This document shows, one piece after another, positions 40,901 through 49,072 of a stretch of DNA of 64,000 nt (the first letter of the stretch is position 1; each line of letters begins with the position of its first letter). Source of the stretch: 40CM-2-70-7 sp035505915. GTDB lineage: Bacteria; Gemmatimonadota; Gemmatimonadetes; Gemmatimonadales; GWC2-71-9. The stretch is taken from the NCBI GenBank assembly GCA_035505915.1, contig DATJQI010000043.1:29077-93076 (forward strand). The letters are read 5' to 3'. A program made the position numbers and the translations under genes. A model generated the notes under the pieces. The model saw only the letters and a program-made list of their open reading frames with translations, had not been told where the DNA came from and made no database searches.

Positions 40901-42349
40901 TCAGAATCCCCAAACCCCCGCCAGGCGGAGACGCGTCGTCAGGTCCATCCCGCCCACCACCACGCCGTGGTAGGAGCCGTCGCCCGCGCGCCAGGTGGCG
41001 CCCGACAACCCCGTCACCACGCCACCTCCCAGGCCCGCGATGGTGTTGCCGCCCGCGGGCTGGAAGGCCCCGACCGAATCCGGGCCCCGGCCGGCCGCGA
41101 GGGTTTCACTGGGACACGCCACGCCGCCGTCGCAGACGCCGCCCACCACCAGCACCTCGGAGCCCACCGGAAGCACCGCGAACTGCGAGCGCCCCTCCGG
41201 CAGGAGCGAGGCCCCGGGTGCCCACGCGGTGCTCAGGAAGAATCCGGACACGAGGGAGATCGTGGCCGTGTCGCTCGTCACCAAACGGCTGGGTGTGGCG
41301 TCCAGGCCACCCCCGTCGTCCGCGCTGTCCGCGATGCCGCCGAACGCCAGCAGCCGGTCGTCGAGGATCACGCCGCCGCCGTACGCGCGGGCCGACGAGA
41401 GCGGCGGGGCGGTGTACCAGCCGTCGATGTGCCCATCCGGACCCACGCGGCCCACGTACACGGACGACTGCGGGTGCCCCGACGAGTCGACCCCCCCGAG
41501 CACGTAAATGCGTCCCCGCCGGGCGACCGCGATCGCGCCCGCGACCGGGTTCGGGAGCGGCTCGATGGCGACGAACGCCGAGGTGACCGCGGACGGCGTC
41601 ACGCTCGCCGCGAACACCGTCGACTGCGCGTTCCCGGCGGAATCCATCCCGCCGATCACGATCAGCTCGTTCCCGCTGAGGCGGGAGTTGTACGGCGTCG
41701 CCACCACCGCCGCGGCGAACGACAGCCGCAGCGGGAGCGTGTGATTCGTGGCGGCATCCGTGGTGTCGTGCTGGCGGACCCAGGCGCCGAGGGAGAAGTC
41801 GGACTGTACCGGGGCGACGTACACGCCCGAGTCCGGCAGGAAGGCCGAGTCGCCGCCGATCGGCTCGGCGCCGCCGGCGGCATAGAGCGTCGCCGACACG
41901 CCGCCGCCGCTCGCGGGCCACTCGGCCGCGGCGACGGCCACCCCCACGGGGGCCTGGGGGAAGCCCGTGCGCGCGTGCCAGGTGAATCCGGCGGCGTCGA
42001 AGGCCGGCTGGGGGACGACGTAGACGCTGGCCGTGAGGGTGCCGCCCGACCCGGTGTGGACGGTGAGGGTGCCGCTCGCGGCGCCGGCCGGCACCACGAC
42101 GCGGATGGCCTCGTCGCTCCAGCCCGCGGTGTCGGGCGCGGCGGCCACGGTGCCGCCGGAGGGACCCGCGAACGTGACGCCCCCCGCGCCGGGCGCGGCG
42201 CCGAACCCGAACCCTTCGATGACGGTGGTCTGGCCGACGGACAGGATGGGCTGCACGGCGCCGTCCACGTAATCGATCGTGGGCACGGGCGGCGCGGGCT
42301 CGGTGGCGCCGGTGCAGGCCCACGCCGCGGTGAGCGCGAGGGCCGCCAG
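40901..42349 (-). CDS. IPT/TIG and kelch-like repeat lipoprotein
   Basis: About 482 residues. The region RRSLAALALTAAWAC is a lipoprotein signal, but no ATG, GTG or TTG precedes it in frame near the junction; CTC (42361) or CTG (42349) are the only nearby candidates, with GGGGAG 6 bases before the CTC. I give the CTG position, which may be slightly too short. The mature part has an IPT/TIG-like domain (IDYVDGAVQPILSVGQTTVIEGFGFG), then kelch-like beta-propeller units with repeated GG turns (VIGGMDSAGNAQSTV, VLGGVDSSGHPQSSV, AFGGIADSADDGG, VVGGVCDGGVAC). It is likely an outer-membrane or periplasmic binding protein. It abuts the stop of the chemoreceptor-like gene. Confidence 0.65.
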   Translation of the reverse strand: MAALALTAAWACTGATEPAPPVPTIDYVDGAVQPILSVGQTTVIEGFGFGAAPGAGGVTFAGPSGGTVAAAPDTAGWSDEAIRVVVPAGAASGTLTVHTGSGGTLTASVYVVPQPAFDAAGFTWHARTGFPQAPVGVAVAAAEWPASGGGVSATLYAAGGAEPIGGDSAFLPDSGVYVAPVQSDFSLGAWVRQHDTTDAATNHTLPLRLSFAAAVVATPYNSRLSGNELIVIGGMDSAGNAQSTVFAASVTPSAVTSAFVAIEPLPNPVAGAIAVARRGRIYVLGGVDSSGHPQSSVYVGRVGPDGHIDGWYTAPPLSSARAYGGGVILDDRLLAFGGIADSADDGGGLDATPSRLVTSDTATISLVSGFFLSTAWAPGASLLPEGRSQFAVLPVGSEVLVVGGVCDGGVACPSETLAAGRGPDSVGAFQPAGGNTIAGLGGGVVTGLSGATWRAGDGSYHGVVVGGMDLTTRLRLAGVWGF

Positions 42350-42350
42350 A

Positions 42351-44480
42351 CTACGCCGGAGCGTTATCTCCCCGCACGAAACGAATGGCCCGGGTGAGGT
42401 TCTCCGCGAGCGTCGCCAGCTGGGTGGCGCCCTGTGCCAGGTCTTCAATGGCTCTGAGCTGTTCGGCCGCCGCGGCGGCGACCGCCTCCGTCTCCTGCGT
42501 GGACTCGCGCGCGCCCGAATGCCCCTGGCGCAGACCGTCGACCACCTTGCCCGCGAGCTCCGCATTGGCCCGGGCCACGTCGCCCACCCGCTGGCCCGCC
42601 CGCGCCGTGCCCGCCGCGGCCTCGGTGATCCGGTCGAGATCTTGTACCCAGCCGGACGAGCTTTGCACCACGTCGGCCAGGTCCACGCGGATGCGCTCGA
42701 GGAGCTGAGCCGCGCGGTCCAGGGCCCGCCGCGTCTCCTGCACCGCCTTCGCGACGTTCCGGGCTTCCCGCCCGCTCGCCTCGGCGAGCTTGTGAACCTC
42801 GTCGGCCACCACCGCGAATCCCCGGCCGTGCTGGCCCGCGCGGGCGGCTTCGATGGTCGCGTTGAGCGCGAGGAGATTGGTCTGGTTCGCGATGAACCCG
42901 ATGGTCTCCGAGAACTTCTCGACCTCGGCGGCCACGTCGCGGAGCCGGCTCACCTCGCCGGCGCTCTCGTCGGTGGTCGCGCTGAGATCCGCGAGGCGCC
43001 GGACGGCGCTCTGGGTCGCCGCGCGCACCCGCTCGGTGGTCTGCTGCATCTGGGTGCCGGCGGTGCGGGTCGCTTCCCCCGCGCCGGCCACGTCGCCCGC
43101 GGTGCGGCGGAGCTCGTCGGCGCCTTCGCTCGCGGTGGCCACGAGCGTGGCGGCGTCGGCCGCGCCCTTGCTGGCCCGCTGGGCCGAGGCGGCGACCTCC
43201 TGGCTCGACGCGTGGATCTCCTGGGTGGTGGCGGTGAGATTCTCGACGTAGAGCGACATCTTGTCCGACGCCGACGCGACCGGCGCCACGGCGGCGTCGA
43301 GGGCGAGCATCAGCGCGAGCTGTGGCGCGATCAGGCCCAGCAGCTCGCCGTCCGACTCGCGGTACATGCGTGGATCCGAGTGCCGGATGCTCCAGAGGCC
43401 CACGAGGCGCCCGGCGTGATGAAGCGGCAGCAGGATCTCGGCGCCCGGCGTCTCGTCTCCGGCCAGCACGACCTGGTCGGGGCGGAGATCGTGGGCCACG
43501 ACGGGCCGGCCCAGCCGGATGGCGTCGCCGGTCAGGCCGGCGTCGGCGTCGTAGCGGAAGCTCGCCTGCATGCCCCCCTTCGCCATCGACGTGTCGAACA
43601 CGAGCTCCATCTCGCGGCGGCGCTCGTCGAAGCGGGTGAAGCCCATGTGCTCCCACGGGACCAGCCGGCGTGTGAGCTCCTGGATGCGCGCGAAGCTCCG
43701 CGAAAAGCTCACGTCGGCGGCGATGGCGCCGGTGAGGCGCTGCACCAGGTCGAGCTCGTCGGCGCGGACCCCGAGGCGGATCACCGACACGCTGCCCAGG
43801 GTGGCCGCGACGAGCACCGCCACCAGGGCCGCGACGGCGCTCACCGGCAGTCCCGCTGCGAAGACCCCGAACCACCCGACGGCCAGCCCGGCCGAGACGA
43901 CGTAGACGATGGCCTCCCAGCGGGCCGTGAGCCGGGCGTCGATCCACGCCACCGACTGCGAGGCGGCGAGCTCCAGGTAGAAGGTCCCGTTCACCACCGC
44001 CGGGAGGAGGATCAGCGTCACGATCAGCGGAAAGAGGTTGGGTGCGCGGAGGGCCGCCGCGCCCGTGGCCCCGCCCAGCGCGGCGTAGATGAGCCCGACG
44101 ATGGCGGTCCCGGTGGTGAGGTGCGCGGCGTTGAAGAGCGCGGAGAACACGCCGAGTCGGCGCAGCGCGAGATCGCCGAGGGCCATGGCGACGGGGGCGA
44201 CGAGCGTGGCGTACGGCCAGCCGTGGAAGAGCAGGGCCGCCACCACCACGCCCAGCACATACGAGGAAAAGCCGTTGCCGGGGAGCGCGATGCCGTAGCG
44301 CCGGGACGCCGCGCCCGCCGCGATCAGGAGCACGGTGCCGGCGGCGGTGGCGCCGTCGAACGGAACCCGCCCGGCGGCGATGGCGAGCGCCGCGGCGATG
44401 ACGCCGGCCGATGCGCCCACCGCCACGGCGATCCGGACGGCGAGGACCCCTGAGAGGACGAAGCCGCGTTCGGGGGACAT
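42351..44480 (-). CDS. Methyl-accepting chemotaxis-like protein with N-terminal membrane and GAF domains
   Basis: 709 residues. The N-terminal part (about 1-220) has some seven or eight hydrophobic helices (a MASE-type sensor), followed by a GAF-like domain (about 255-400; MGFTRFDERRREMELVFDTS, GEILLPLHHAGRLVGLWSIRH). The C-terminal part is a MCP signalling domain with the hairpin tip ETIGFIANQTNLLALNATIEAARAGQHGRGFAVVADEV. It would act as an inner-membrane receptor feeding a CheA/CheW pathway; no che genes are in the window. Overlap with the IPT gene (CTG two bases past its TAG) suggests co-expression. The selenoprotein gene is divergent. Confidence 0.85.
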   Translation of the reverse strand: MSPERGFVLSGVLAVRIAVAVGASAGVIAAALAIAAGRVPFDGATAAGTVLLIAAGAASRRYGIALPGNGFSSYVLGVVVAALLFHGWPYATLVAPVAMALGDLALRRLGVFSALFNAAHLTTGTAIVGLIYAALGGATGAAALRAPNLFPLIVTLILLPAVVNGTFYLELAASQSVAWIDARLTARWEAIVYVVSAGLAVGWFGVFAAGLPVSAVAALVAVLVAATLGSVSVIRLGVRADELDLVQRLTGAIAADVSFSRSFARIQELTRRLVPWEHMGFTRFDERRREMELVFDTSMAKGGMQASFRYDADAGLTGDAIRLGRPVVAHDLRPDQVVLAGDETPGAEILLPLHHAGRLVGLWSIRHSDPRMYRESDGELLGLIAPQLALMLALDAAVAPVASASDKMSLYVENLTATTQEIHASSQEVAASAQRASKGAADAATLVATASEGADELRRTAGDVAGAGEATRTAGTQMQQTTERVRAATQSAVRRLADLSATTDESAGEVSRLRDVAAEVEKFSETIGFIANQTNLLALNATIEAARAGQHGRGFAVVADEVHKLAEASGREARNVAKAVQETRRALDRAAQLLERIRVDLADVVQSSSGWVQDLDRITEAAAGTARAGQRVGDVARANAELAGKVVDGLRQGHSGARESTQETEAVAAAAAEQLRAIEDLAQGATQLATLAENLTRAIRFVRGDNAPA

Positions 44481-44560
44481 GCCGATCTGGTTGAATCTCC
44501 TGGGGATGACGTGGGGGTCCGCGCAAACTCGGACGTGTGGCGCGGCATGTCAAGCGTGAC

Positions 44561-44566
44561 TAAGCT
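44561..44566 (+). promoter_or_regulatory. Possible -10 box before the selenoprotein gene
   Basis: TAAGCT ends 6 bases before the GTG start at 44573, and no ribosome-binding sequence lies between. This spacing would fit a leaderless mRNA. The first T-A-A is also an in-frame stop, limiting the gene to the GTG. No clear -35 is visible. Confidence 0.25.
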
Positions 44567-44572
44567 ACCCGG

Positions 44573-44815
44573 GTGCAAATCACCATTCGCTACTGCGTCG
44601 TCTGAAACTACGAGTCGCGGGCCGCCGGTCTGGCGGCCGAGATCGGGACGCTCTTTCCCGACGCGAAGGTGAAGCTGGTGCCTTCCTCCGGAGGCGTCTT
44701 CGAAGTGACGCGTGACGGCGTGAGCATCTTCTCCAAGAAAGCCCTGGGACGGCACGCCCTCCCGGGCGAAGTGGCCGCCCTGCTGCGCGAACCGCCCGCA
44801 CCGCCCGCGTCGTGA
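44573..44815 (+). CDS. selW: SelW/Rdx-family selenoprotein with in-frame UGA (CxxU)
   Basis: 80 residues if the TGA at 44603-44605 is read as selenocysteine: M-Q-I-T-I-R-Y-C-V-V-U, then NYESRAAGLAAEIGTLFPDA and a conserved tail with SGGVFEVTRDG and IFSKKALGRHALPGEV. C8 and U11 form the CxxU redox motif of the SelT/SelW/SelH (Rdx, thioredoxin-like) family; GxFEVxxxGxxIxSKK is the rest of its signature. A 7-bp stem with GGTCT loop starts 14 bases after the UGA, as expected for a bacterial SECIS. Standard gene calling misses it because of the UGA. An in-frame TAA at 44561 restricts the start to GTG 44573. It overlaps phosphofructokinase by GTGA. It probably acts as a thiol/selenol oxidoreductase in the cytoplasm. 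Confidence 0.88.
44603..44638 (+). promoter_or_regulatory. UGA codon and SECIS-like hairpin
   Basis: The UGA at 44603-44605 is followed after 14 bases by GGCCGCC (44620-44626), loop GGTCT (44627-44631) and GGCGGCC (44632-44638), a perfect 7-bp stem. Bacterial SECIS elements lie just downstream of the UGA and present G and U in the apical loop to SelB; the GGUCU loop also occurs in the E. coli fdhF element, at nearly the same distance (21 bases here, 18 there). Confidence 0.8.
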
Positions 44816-45879
44816 GAATCGCGATCTCCACCGGCGGGGGCGACGCCCCCGGCCTGAATGCCGTCATCCGCGGCGTCGTGCTCGCCGCCGCCCACCGCGG
44901 CTGGGAGTGCCTCGGCATCCGCCACGGCTACGACGGGCTGATGGGCCTCGACAAGGTGGTGCCCCTGGGGCCCGCCGAGGTGCGCGGCATCACGCATCTG
45001 GGCGGCACCATCCTGGGCACCACCAATCGCGGCAATCCCTTCCATTGGAAGGAGACCCGCCCGGACGGCACCGTGGTCGAGCGCGACCGCTCCGGAGAAG
45101 TGGTCGCCGAAGCGCGGCGCCTCGGCATCGACGCGCTGGTGGCGATCGGCGGCGACGGCTCCCTCGGCATCGCCCTCCAGCTGCTGGCGCTGGGACTCCC
45201 CATCGTGGGGGTCCCCAAGACCATCGACAACGACGTGGGCGGCACCGTGGCGACCTTCGGGTTCGACACCGCGGTCCAGACCGCCACCGAGGCGATCGAC
45301 AAAGTCCATTCGACCGCCGAGTCGCACGACCGCGTGATGGTGGTGGAAGTGATGGGACGCCACGCCGGCTTCATCGCGCTCAACTCGGGCCTGGCCGGCT
45401 CGGCCGACGTGATCCTCATTCCCGAGATCCCGTTCGACATCAAGAAGGTCTGCGACAAGATCCGGAGCCGGGAGGCGGAGGGCCGCCACTTCAGCATCGT
45501 GGTGGTCGCCGAAGGCGCCGCGCCCAAAGGCGGGACCGTGAGCCTCGTGGATCCCGAGCACCGGCGCCTCGGCGGCATCGGAGACAAGGTCGGCCACTCC
45601 ATCGAAGAGATGACCGGCAAGGAAACGCGGACCCTGGTCCTCGGGCACATCCAGCGCGGCGGCTCCCCCACCACCTTCGACCGCCTGCTCTCCCTCCGCT
45701 TCGGCGCCGCGGCGGTGCGGCTCATCGCCGAGGAGCAGTTCGGGATGATGGTGGCGCTCCAGCCGCCGGACATCGTCCCCGTTTCAATCGCCGACGCCAT
45801 CGCGAAGCCGCGCCGCGTGCCGCTCGATTCGGACGTGATCGCCACCGCCCGCGACCTCGGAATCTCCCTCGGCGACTGA
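44812..45879 (+). CDS. pfkA: 6-phosphofructokinase (group III, predicted ATP-dependent)
   Basis: 355 residues, GTG start within the selenoprotein stop (GTGA). Motifs: STGGGDAPGLNAVIRG (7-22), AIGGDGSLG (111-119), PKTIDNDVGGT (135-145), EVMGRHAGFIALNSG and HIQRGGSPTTFDRLL. The Gly in GGDGS is typical of ATP-dependent enzymes (PPi enzymes have GGDD), while the Lys of PKTIDND is typical of PPi and group III enzymes; the combination is seen in ATP-using group III PFKs. It phosphorylates fructose-6-phosphate in glycolysis. Translation is probably coupled to the selenoprotein gene. Confidence 0.9.
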   Translation: MRIAISTGGGDAPGLNAVIRGVVLAAAHRGWECLGIRHGYDGLMGLDKVVPLGPAEVRGITHLGGTILGTTNRGNPFHWKETRPDGTVVERDRSGEVVAEARRLGIDALVAIGGDGSLGIALQLLALGLPIVGVPKTIDNDVGGTVATFGFDTAVQTATEAIDKVHSTAESHDRVMVVEVMGRHAGFIALNSGLAGSADVILIPEIPFDIKKVCDKIRSREAEGRHFSIVVVAEGAAPKGGTVSLVDPEHRRLGGIGDKVGHSIEEMTGKETRTLVLGHIQRGGSPTTFDRLLSLRFGAAAVRLIAEEQFGMMVALQPPDIVPVSIADAIAKPRRVPLDSDVIATARDLGISLGD

Positions 45880-46016
45880 CCCACCCGTCCCCCTCCGAGG
45901 ACGGTCGCCGCCGCCTCCCGGCAGTCGCTCCCCGCCCCTTAACTCGATGACCTCCCGCACGTCTCCCCTGAGGCGTCCCTCCCTGGCACGGGACTTCCGT
46001 GACTCACGGGTGACCC

Positions 46017-46023
46017 AGGAGGT
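46017..46023 (+). promoter_or_regulatory. Strong ribosome-binding site AGGAGGT
   Basis: A full AGGAGGT lies 3 bases before ATG 46027. It is the strongest such site I see in this window, where most starts lack one, and suggests high expression of the small secreted protein. Confidence 0.7.
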
Positions 46024-46026
46024 CAT

Positions 46027-46335
46027 ATGAAACGAGTCGCACTGCTGTGTCTCCTGCTCCTCGGCGGCGTCGCCGTGACGGGGAGCGCCCAGACCCGGGT
46101 GGGCGTCGCCATCGGCATCGGGATGCCCGGATTCGGCGGCTTCGTAGCCGTCGGTCAGCCCTGGTACTGGTACCACGGACGGCGGGTGTACTACGTCAGG
46201 CGCTACTACGCCGGCGCGCCCCGCTACTACTACAGCCCGCGCTTCGTGCCGGAAAATTGGCGGGCGCACGACCGCTTCTACTTCGAGCGGCGCCGCGATT
46301 TCGACCGCAGGGACGACCGGCGCCGGATGCGGTAA
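46027..46335 (+). CDS. Small secreted Tyr/Arg-rich protein
   Basis: 102 residues with a signal peptide (MKRVALLCLLLLGGVAVTGSAQ). The mature part begins with a Gly-rich hydrophobic strand (VGVAIGIGMPGFGGFVAVG) and then is dominated by Tyr, Trp, Arg and Asp (WYWYHGRRVYYVRRYY, RFYFERRRDFDRRDDRRRMR). I know no function; similar short secreted Tyr/Arg-rich proteins occur in many diderm genomes and may bind surfaces or polyanions. The perfect ribosome site implies abundance. It stands alone between PFK and the helicase. Confidence 0.65.
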   Translation: MKRVALLCLLLLGGVAVTGSAQTRVGVAIGIGMPGFGGFVAVGQPWYWYHGRRVYYVRRYYAGAPRYYYSPRFVPENWRAHDRFYFERRRDFDRRDDRRRMR

Positions 46336-46345
46336 CCGCAGGATA

Positions 46346-46419
46346 GGGGGATTGGGGTCTGGGGTTTGGCGACTGGGGTATGCGTGACTCCATTCCCAAA
46401 TTCCCATTCCCCTTTCCCC
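46346..46419. repeat. Paired G-quadruplex-prone tracts on opposite strands
   Basis: Plus strand 46346-46378 has G-runs GGGGG-ATT-GGGG-TCT-GGGG and, 10 bases later, GGGG. Then 46395-46419 has C-runs CCC-N5-CCC-ATT... CCCC-TTT-CCCC, i.e. a G-quadruplex motif on the minus strand. The pair fills the gap between the small secreted gene and the helicase. Confidence 0.5.
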
Positions 46420-46424
46420 GTCTT

Positions 46425-46430
46425 TATTAT
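46425..46430 (+). promoter_or_regulatory. Candidate -10 box TATTAT for a leaderless helicase mRNA
   Basis: TATTAT ends at 46430; a start site seven bases later falls on the GTG at 46436. There is no ribosome site before this GTG, so a leaderless transcript is plausible. Confidence 0.35.
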
Positions 46431-46435
46431 TGGTC

Positions 46436-48988
46436 GTGCCGTTCCCGCGCGACCACCAACTCCCTCCCGATCGAGACGCCTTTCTCGCGGCCGAGCCGTC
46501 CAGCGGACGCGTCATCGTCATCGCCCCCACGCGGGCCGCCTGCGAGACCATCGAGCTGGCGCTGAGCCTCGAGATCGACACGCTGCTCGCCCGCGAGCAC
46601 GCGGCCGACATCGAGCGGCTGGCCCGGTCCGGATCGGGCTTCGGGATCGTCGCCGGCACCGGCACGGGCAAGACCCTCGCCATCCGCCCCATCGCCGCCG
46701 CCATCGTGGGCCTCCCGCTCCGGGCCGGCGTAGTCAACCGGGAGCGTGAGGCGACGCCGGAGACCCCCACCTGGAACCTGGTGATCGTCACCACCGGCAT
46801 CGCGCGCCGCTGGTTCCAGGACGGCCTCATCACCGCCCGCGACACCATCATCGTCGACGAAATCCACCAGACCTCGGCCGAGCTGGAGCTCTGCCTGGCG
46901 CTCGCCAAGCGCGCGCGGTGCCGGTGCATCTGGCTGTCGGCCACGGTGGATCCGGAGTTCTATGCCCGCTACCTGAGCTCGGCCGAAGTGCTCGAAACCA
47001 GCGCGTTCGATCCCGCGCGGGCCGCGGACGTCCGCGTCATTCCCGAACAGCCGCTGTCGTTCCTGAACGAGCGGTTCGTCACCCGCGTGCTGCGGGAGCG
47101 GCGGGGAGTCGCGGTGTTCGTGCCCACCCGGGCGGAAGTCGAGCAGATCGCGGCGGAGCTGTCGCGCCGCTGGCCGCGCCTCGAGACGGCGTTCTACCAC
47201 GGCGGGGAACCGATCCGCGTCATCCGTCCCTTCCTGGACGGCACCGTGCGCCGTCCCTTCCTGCTCGCGATGACCGCGGCCGGGCAGTCCGCGCTGAACA
47301 TCCGCGGGCTCGACACCGTGGTGATCTACGACGCGCGGTACGCGAACGTCATCGAGCACGGCCGCAACGTCCTGACCCGGCTCTACCTCGGCGCCAACGA
47401 AATCCTCCAGATGGCCGGGCGCGTGCACGGGCGGGTCGAGGGCGGGGAAGTCACCATCCTGAGCGACCGGCGGCTGGTGTTCGACCAGCTTCGGCCCACG
47501 CCGCCCGAGTTCCAGCTCGCGGGCGACACCGAGCGCGTGGCGATCACCTGCGCGGCCCTGGGCGTCGACGCCTCGGAGCTCGACCTCCCCGTGCCCCTGG
47601 ACCGCCGCGCCTACCGCGACGCGGTGACCCGGCTGGCCGAGCGGGGACTGGTGGAAAACGGGCGGCTGACGGGCTACGGCCGGCAGGTGGAGGCGATGCC
47701 GGTGGAACGGCCCTGGGGAGAGCTGCTGGTGCACGCCGACAGCCCGCTTCTGCCCGTGGTCGCCGTCGCCGCCAACATCGATTCACTCCACCGCATGACC
47801 CGCGACGAGCGGAACCTGAAAGGCCTCATCGTCTCCGGCTCCGATCACCTCACGGCGTACAACCTCTTCGCCGAAGCCGTCAACCTGCACGCCGACCTGG
47901 GAGAGGTGTACGGACTCCCGCGGCACCTCTTCCGCGAGACCGTCGATCGCTGGGCCGAGGGACGCGGCGTCCTGGTGAAGGCCCTGGAGGACATCGCGCT
48001 GGGCACCGCGTCCGTGTACCGCCAGCTCGAGCTGCCGCTCCCCGTCCGTCTCCCGCTCGCCGACGACCGGGTGCGCGCCGCTTTCGGTGATCTGGTCGCC
48101 AAGATCGCGCCCTTCGACGTCGTGATCGACGAAGAAACCGCCGACGGCCAGGAGGCGCGCGTGAGCCGCGGCTCGGTCTGCGGCAGCTGGGGAGCCATCG
48201 CCGGCTCGCTCCGGTACTTCGCCGACCGGTTCGGAAACCCGAGAGCCGCCATCGAGGGCACGCAGCTGCCCGAGCGGTCGGTCCGCCGGTACGCCCGTCG
48301 CGCCCCCCCGCAGATCACCTTCGAGCGCCACCGCCGTCACGAGGGACTGATCGCCGTCCGCTCGGTGGAGTACTGCGGCTTCCTGCTCGAGCGCGAGGTG
48401 GAGACCCTGCGCGGACCCTTCCCCGCCGATCTCGCGGACGCCGCGCGGAAGGCCCTGGTCCAGGCGATCCGGAACGGCGGCACGCCCCATCCCGACCAGC
48501 CCCGGATCTCCCGGGCCATCCACCGCGCCGAGGCGCTCTGGCGGCGGTCGGGCGGCACGCTGCCCCAGCTCGCCGCGGAGGCCCTCGAATCCCGGCTGGC
48601 GGCGCAGCTGGCGGAGGTTTCGAGCTGGGAAGGATTCCTCTCCACCCGCCTGGCCCTGGAAGTCGATGAGCTGGTCCCGGAGCCGGAGCGGGCCCGCCTC
48701 GACGGCTTGCCCCAATCCCTGCCCCTCTTGGGGGACCGGGTGGCGATCGACTACGCGGTGGAGGGGGGCCAGGGCGTGGCCCGGCTCCATCTGAAGGAAG
48801 GGCAGGCCCGCCGCCTCCGCGAGACCGACCTCCCCCCCTTCGACCGGCCCCTCCGCTTCACCGTCATCCGCGGCAAGCGGGAGGCCGCCCGGGCCGACTC
48901 CCTGGCCGACCTCCGGCGCCAGCTGGACCAGCTCCCCCGGGGGAAAGCCAAGCCGTCCCGGGCCCCCCGGCGCCACCGGCGCCGGTAG
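46436..48988 (+). CDS. HrpB-like DEAH-family helicase
   Basis: 850 residues from GTG 46436 (TTG 46430 is possible). Helicase motifs: Walker A AGTGTGKT (about 75), DEIH box VDEIHQTS (about 140), SAT (LWLSATVDP), and motif VI QMAGRVHGR, a variant of QxxGRxGR. Between helicase core and C-terminus lie ratchet/OB-like regions resembling HrpB and DEAH RNA helicases (SGSDHLTAYNLFAEAVN, KALEDIALGTASVYRQL). The C-terminus is basic (KPSRAPRRHRRR). It likely unwinds RNA or RNA-protein complexes. It differs from HrpB in its N-terminal 60 residues. There is no ribosome site; a TATTAT box fits a leaderless mRNA. Confidence 0.75.
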   Translation: MPFPRDHQLPPDRDAFLAAEPSSGRVIVIAPTRAACETIELALSLEIDTLLAREHAADIERLARSGSGFGIVAGTGTGKTLAIRPIAAAIVGLPLRAGVVNREREATPETPTWNLVIVTTGIARRWFQDGLITARDTIIVDEIHQTSAELELCLALAKRARCRCIWLSATVDPEFYARYLSSAEVLETSAFDPARAADVRVIPEQPLSFLNERFVTRVLRERRGVAVFVPTRAEVEQIAAELSRRWPRLETAFYHGGEPIRVIRPFLDGTVRRPFLLAMTAAGQSALNIRGLDTVVIYDARYANVIEHGRNVLTRLYLGANEILQMAGRVHGRVEGGEVTILSDRRLVFDQLRPTPPEFQLAGDTERVAITCAALGVDASELDLPVPLDRRAYRDAVTRLAERGLVENGRLTGYGRQVEAMPVERPWGELLVHADSPLLPVVAVAANIDSLHRMTRDERNLKGLIVSGSDHLTAYNLFAEAVNLHADLGEVYGLPRHLFRETVDRWAEGRGVLVKALEDIALGTASVYRQLELPLPVRLPLADDRVRAAFGDLVAKIAPFDVVIDEETADGQEARVSRGSVCGSWGAIAGSLRYFADRFGNPRAAIEGTQLPERSVRRYARRAPPQITFERHRRHEGLIAVRSVEYCGFLLEREVETLRGPFPADLADAARKALVQAIRNGGTPHPDQPRISRAIHRAEALWRRSGGTLPQLAAEALESRLAAQLAEVSSWEGFLSTRLALEVDELVPEPERARLDGLPQSLPLLGDRVAIDYAVEGGQGVARLHLKEGQARRLRETDLPPFDRPLRFTVIRGKREAARADSLADLRRQLDQLPRGKAKPSRAPRRHRRR

Positions 48989-49072
48989 GCATGGTGCTCG
49001 TTTAAGTCTGTGACCCTTGGGCCCTTCGGCGGGTCTGGAAAATGAACCCCGATCGTCGCGAGGTCGTGACCC

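Noticed and set aside
44603..44605. The UGA as evidence of a pseudogene
   Set aside because: The residues on both sides of the UGA match the CxxU family, the rest of the frame is intact, and a SECIS-like hairpin follows.
45987..46002. TGGCACGGGACTTCC as a sigma-54 promoter
   Set aside because: The invariant GC of the -12 element is CC here.
46328..46340. TGCGGT-A-ACCGCA palindrome as a terminator for the small secreted gene
   Set aside because: Short stem with the stop codon inside and no T-run; a G-quadruplex tract follows.
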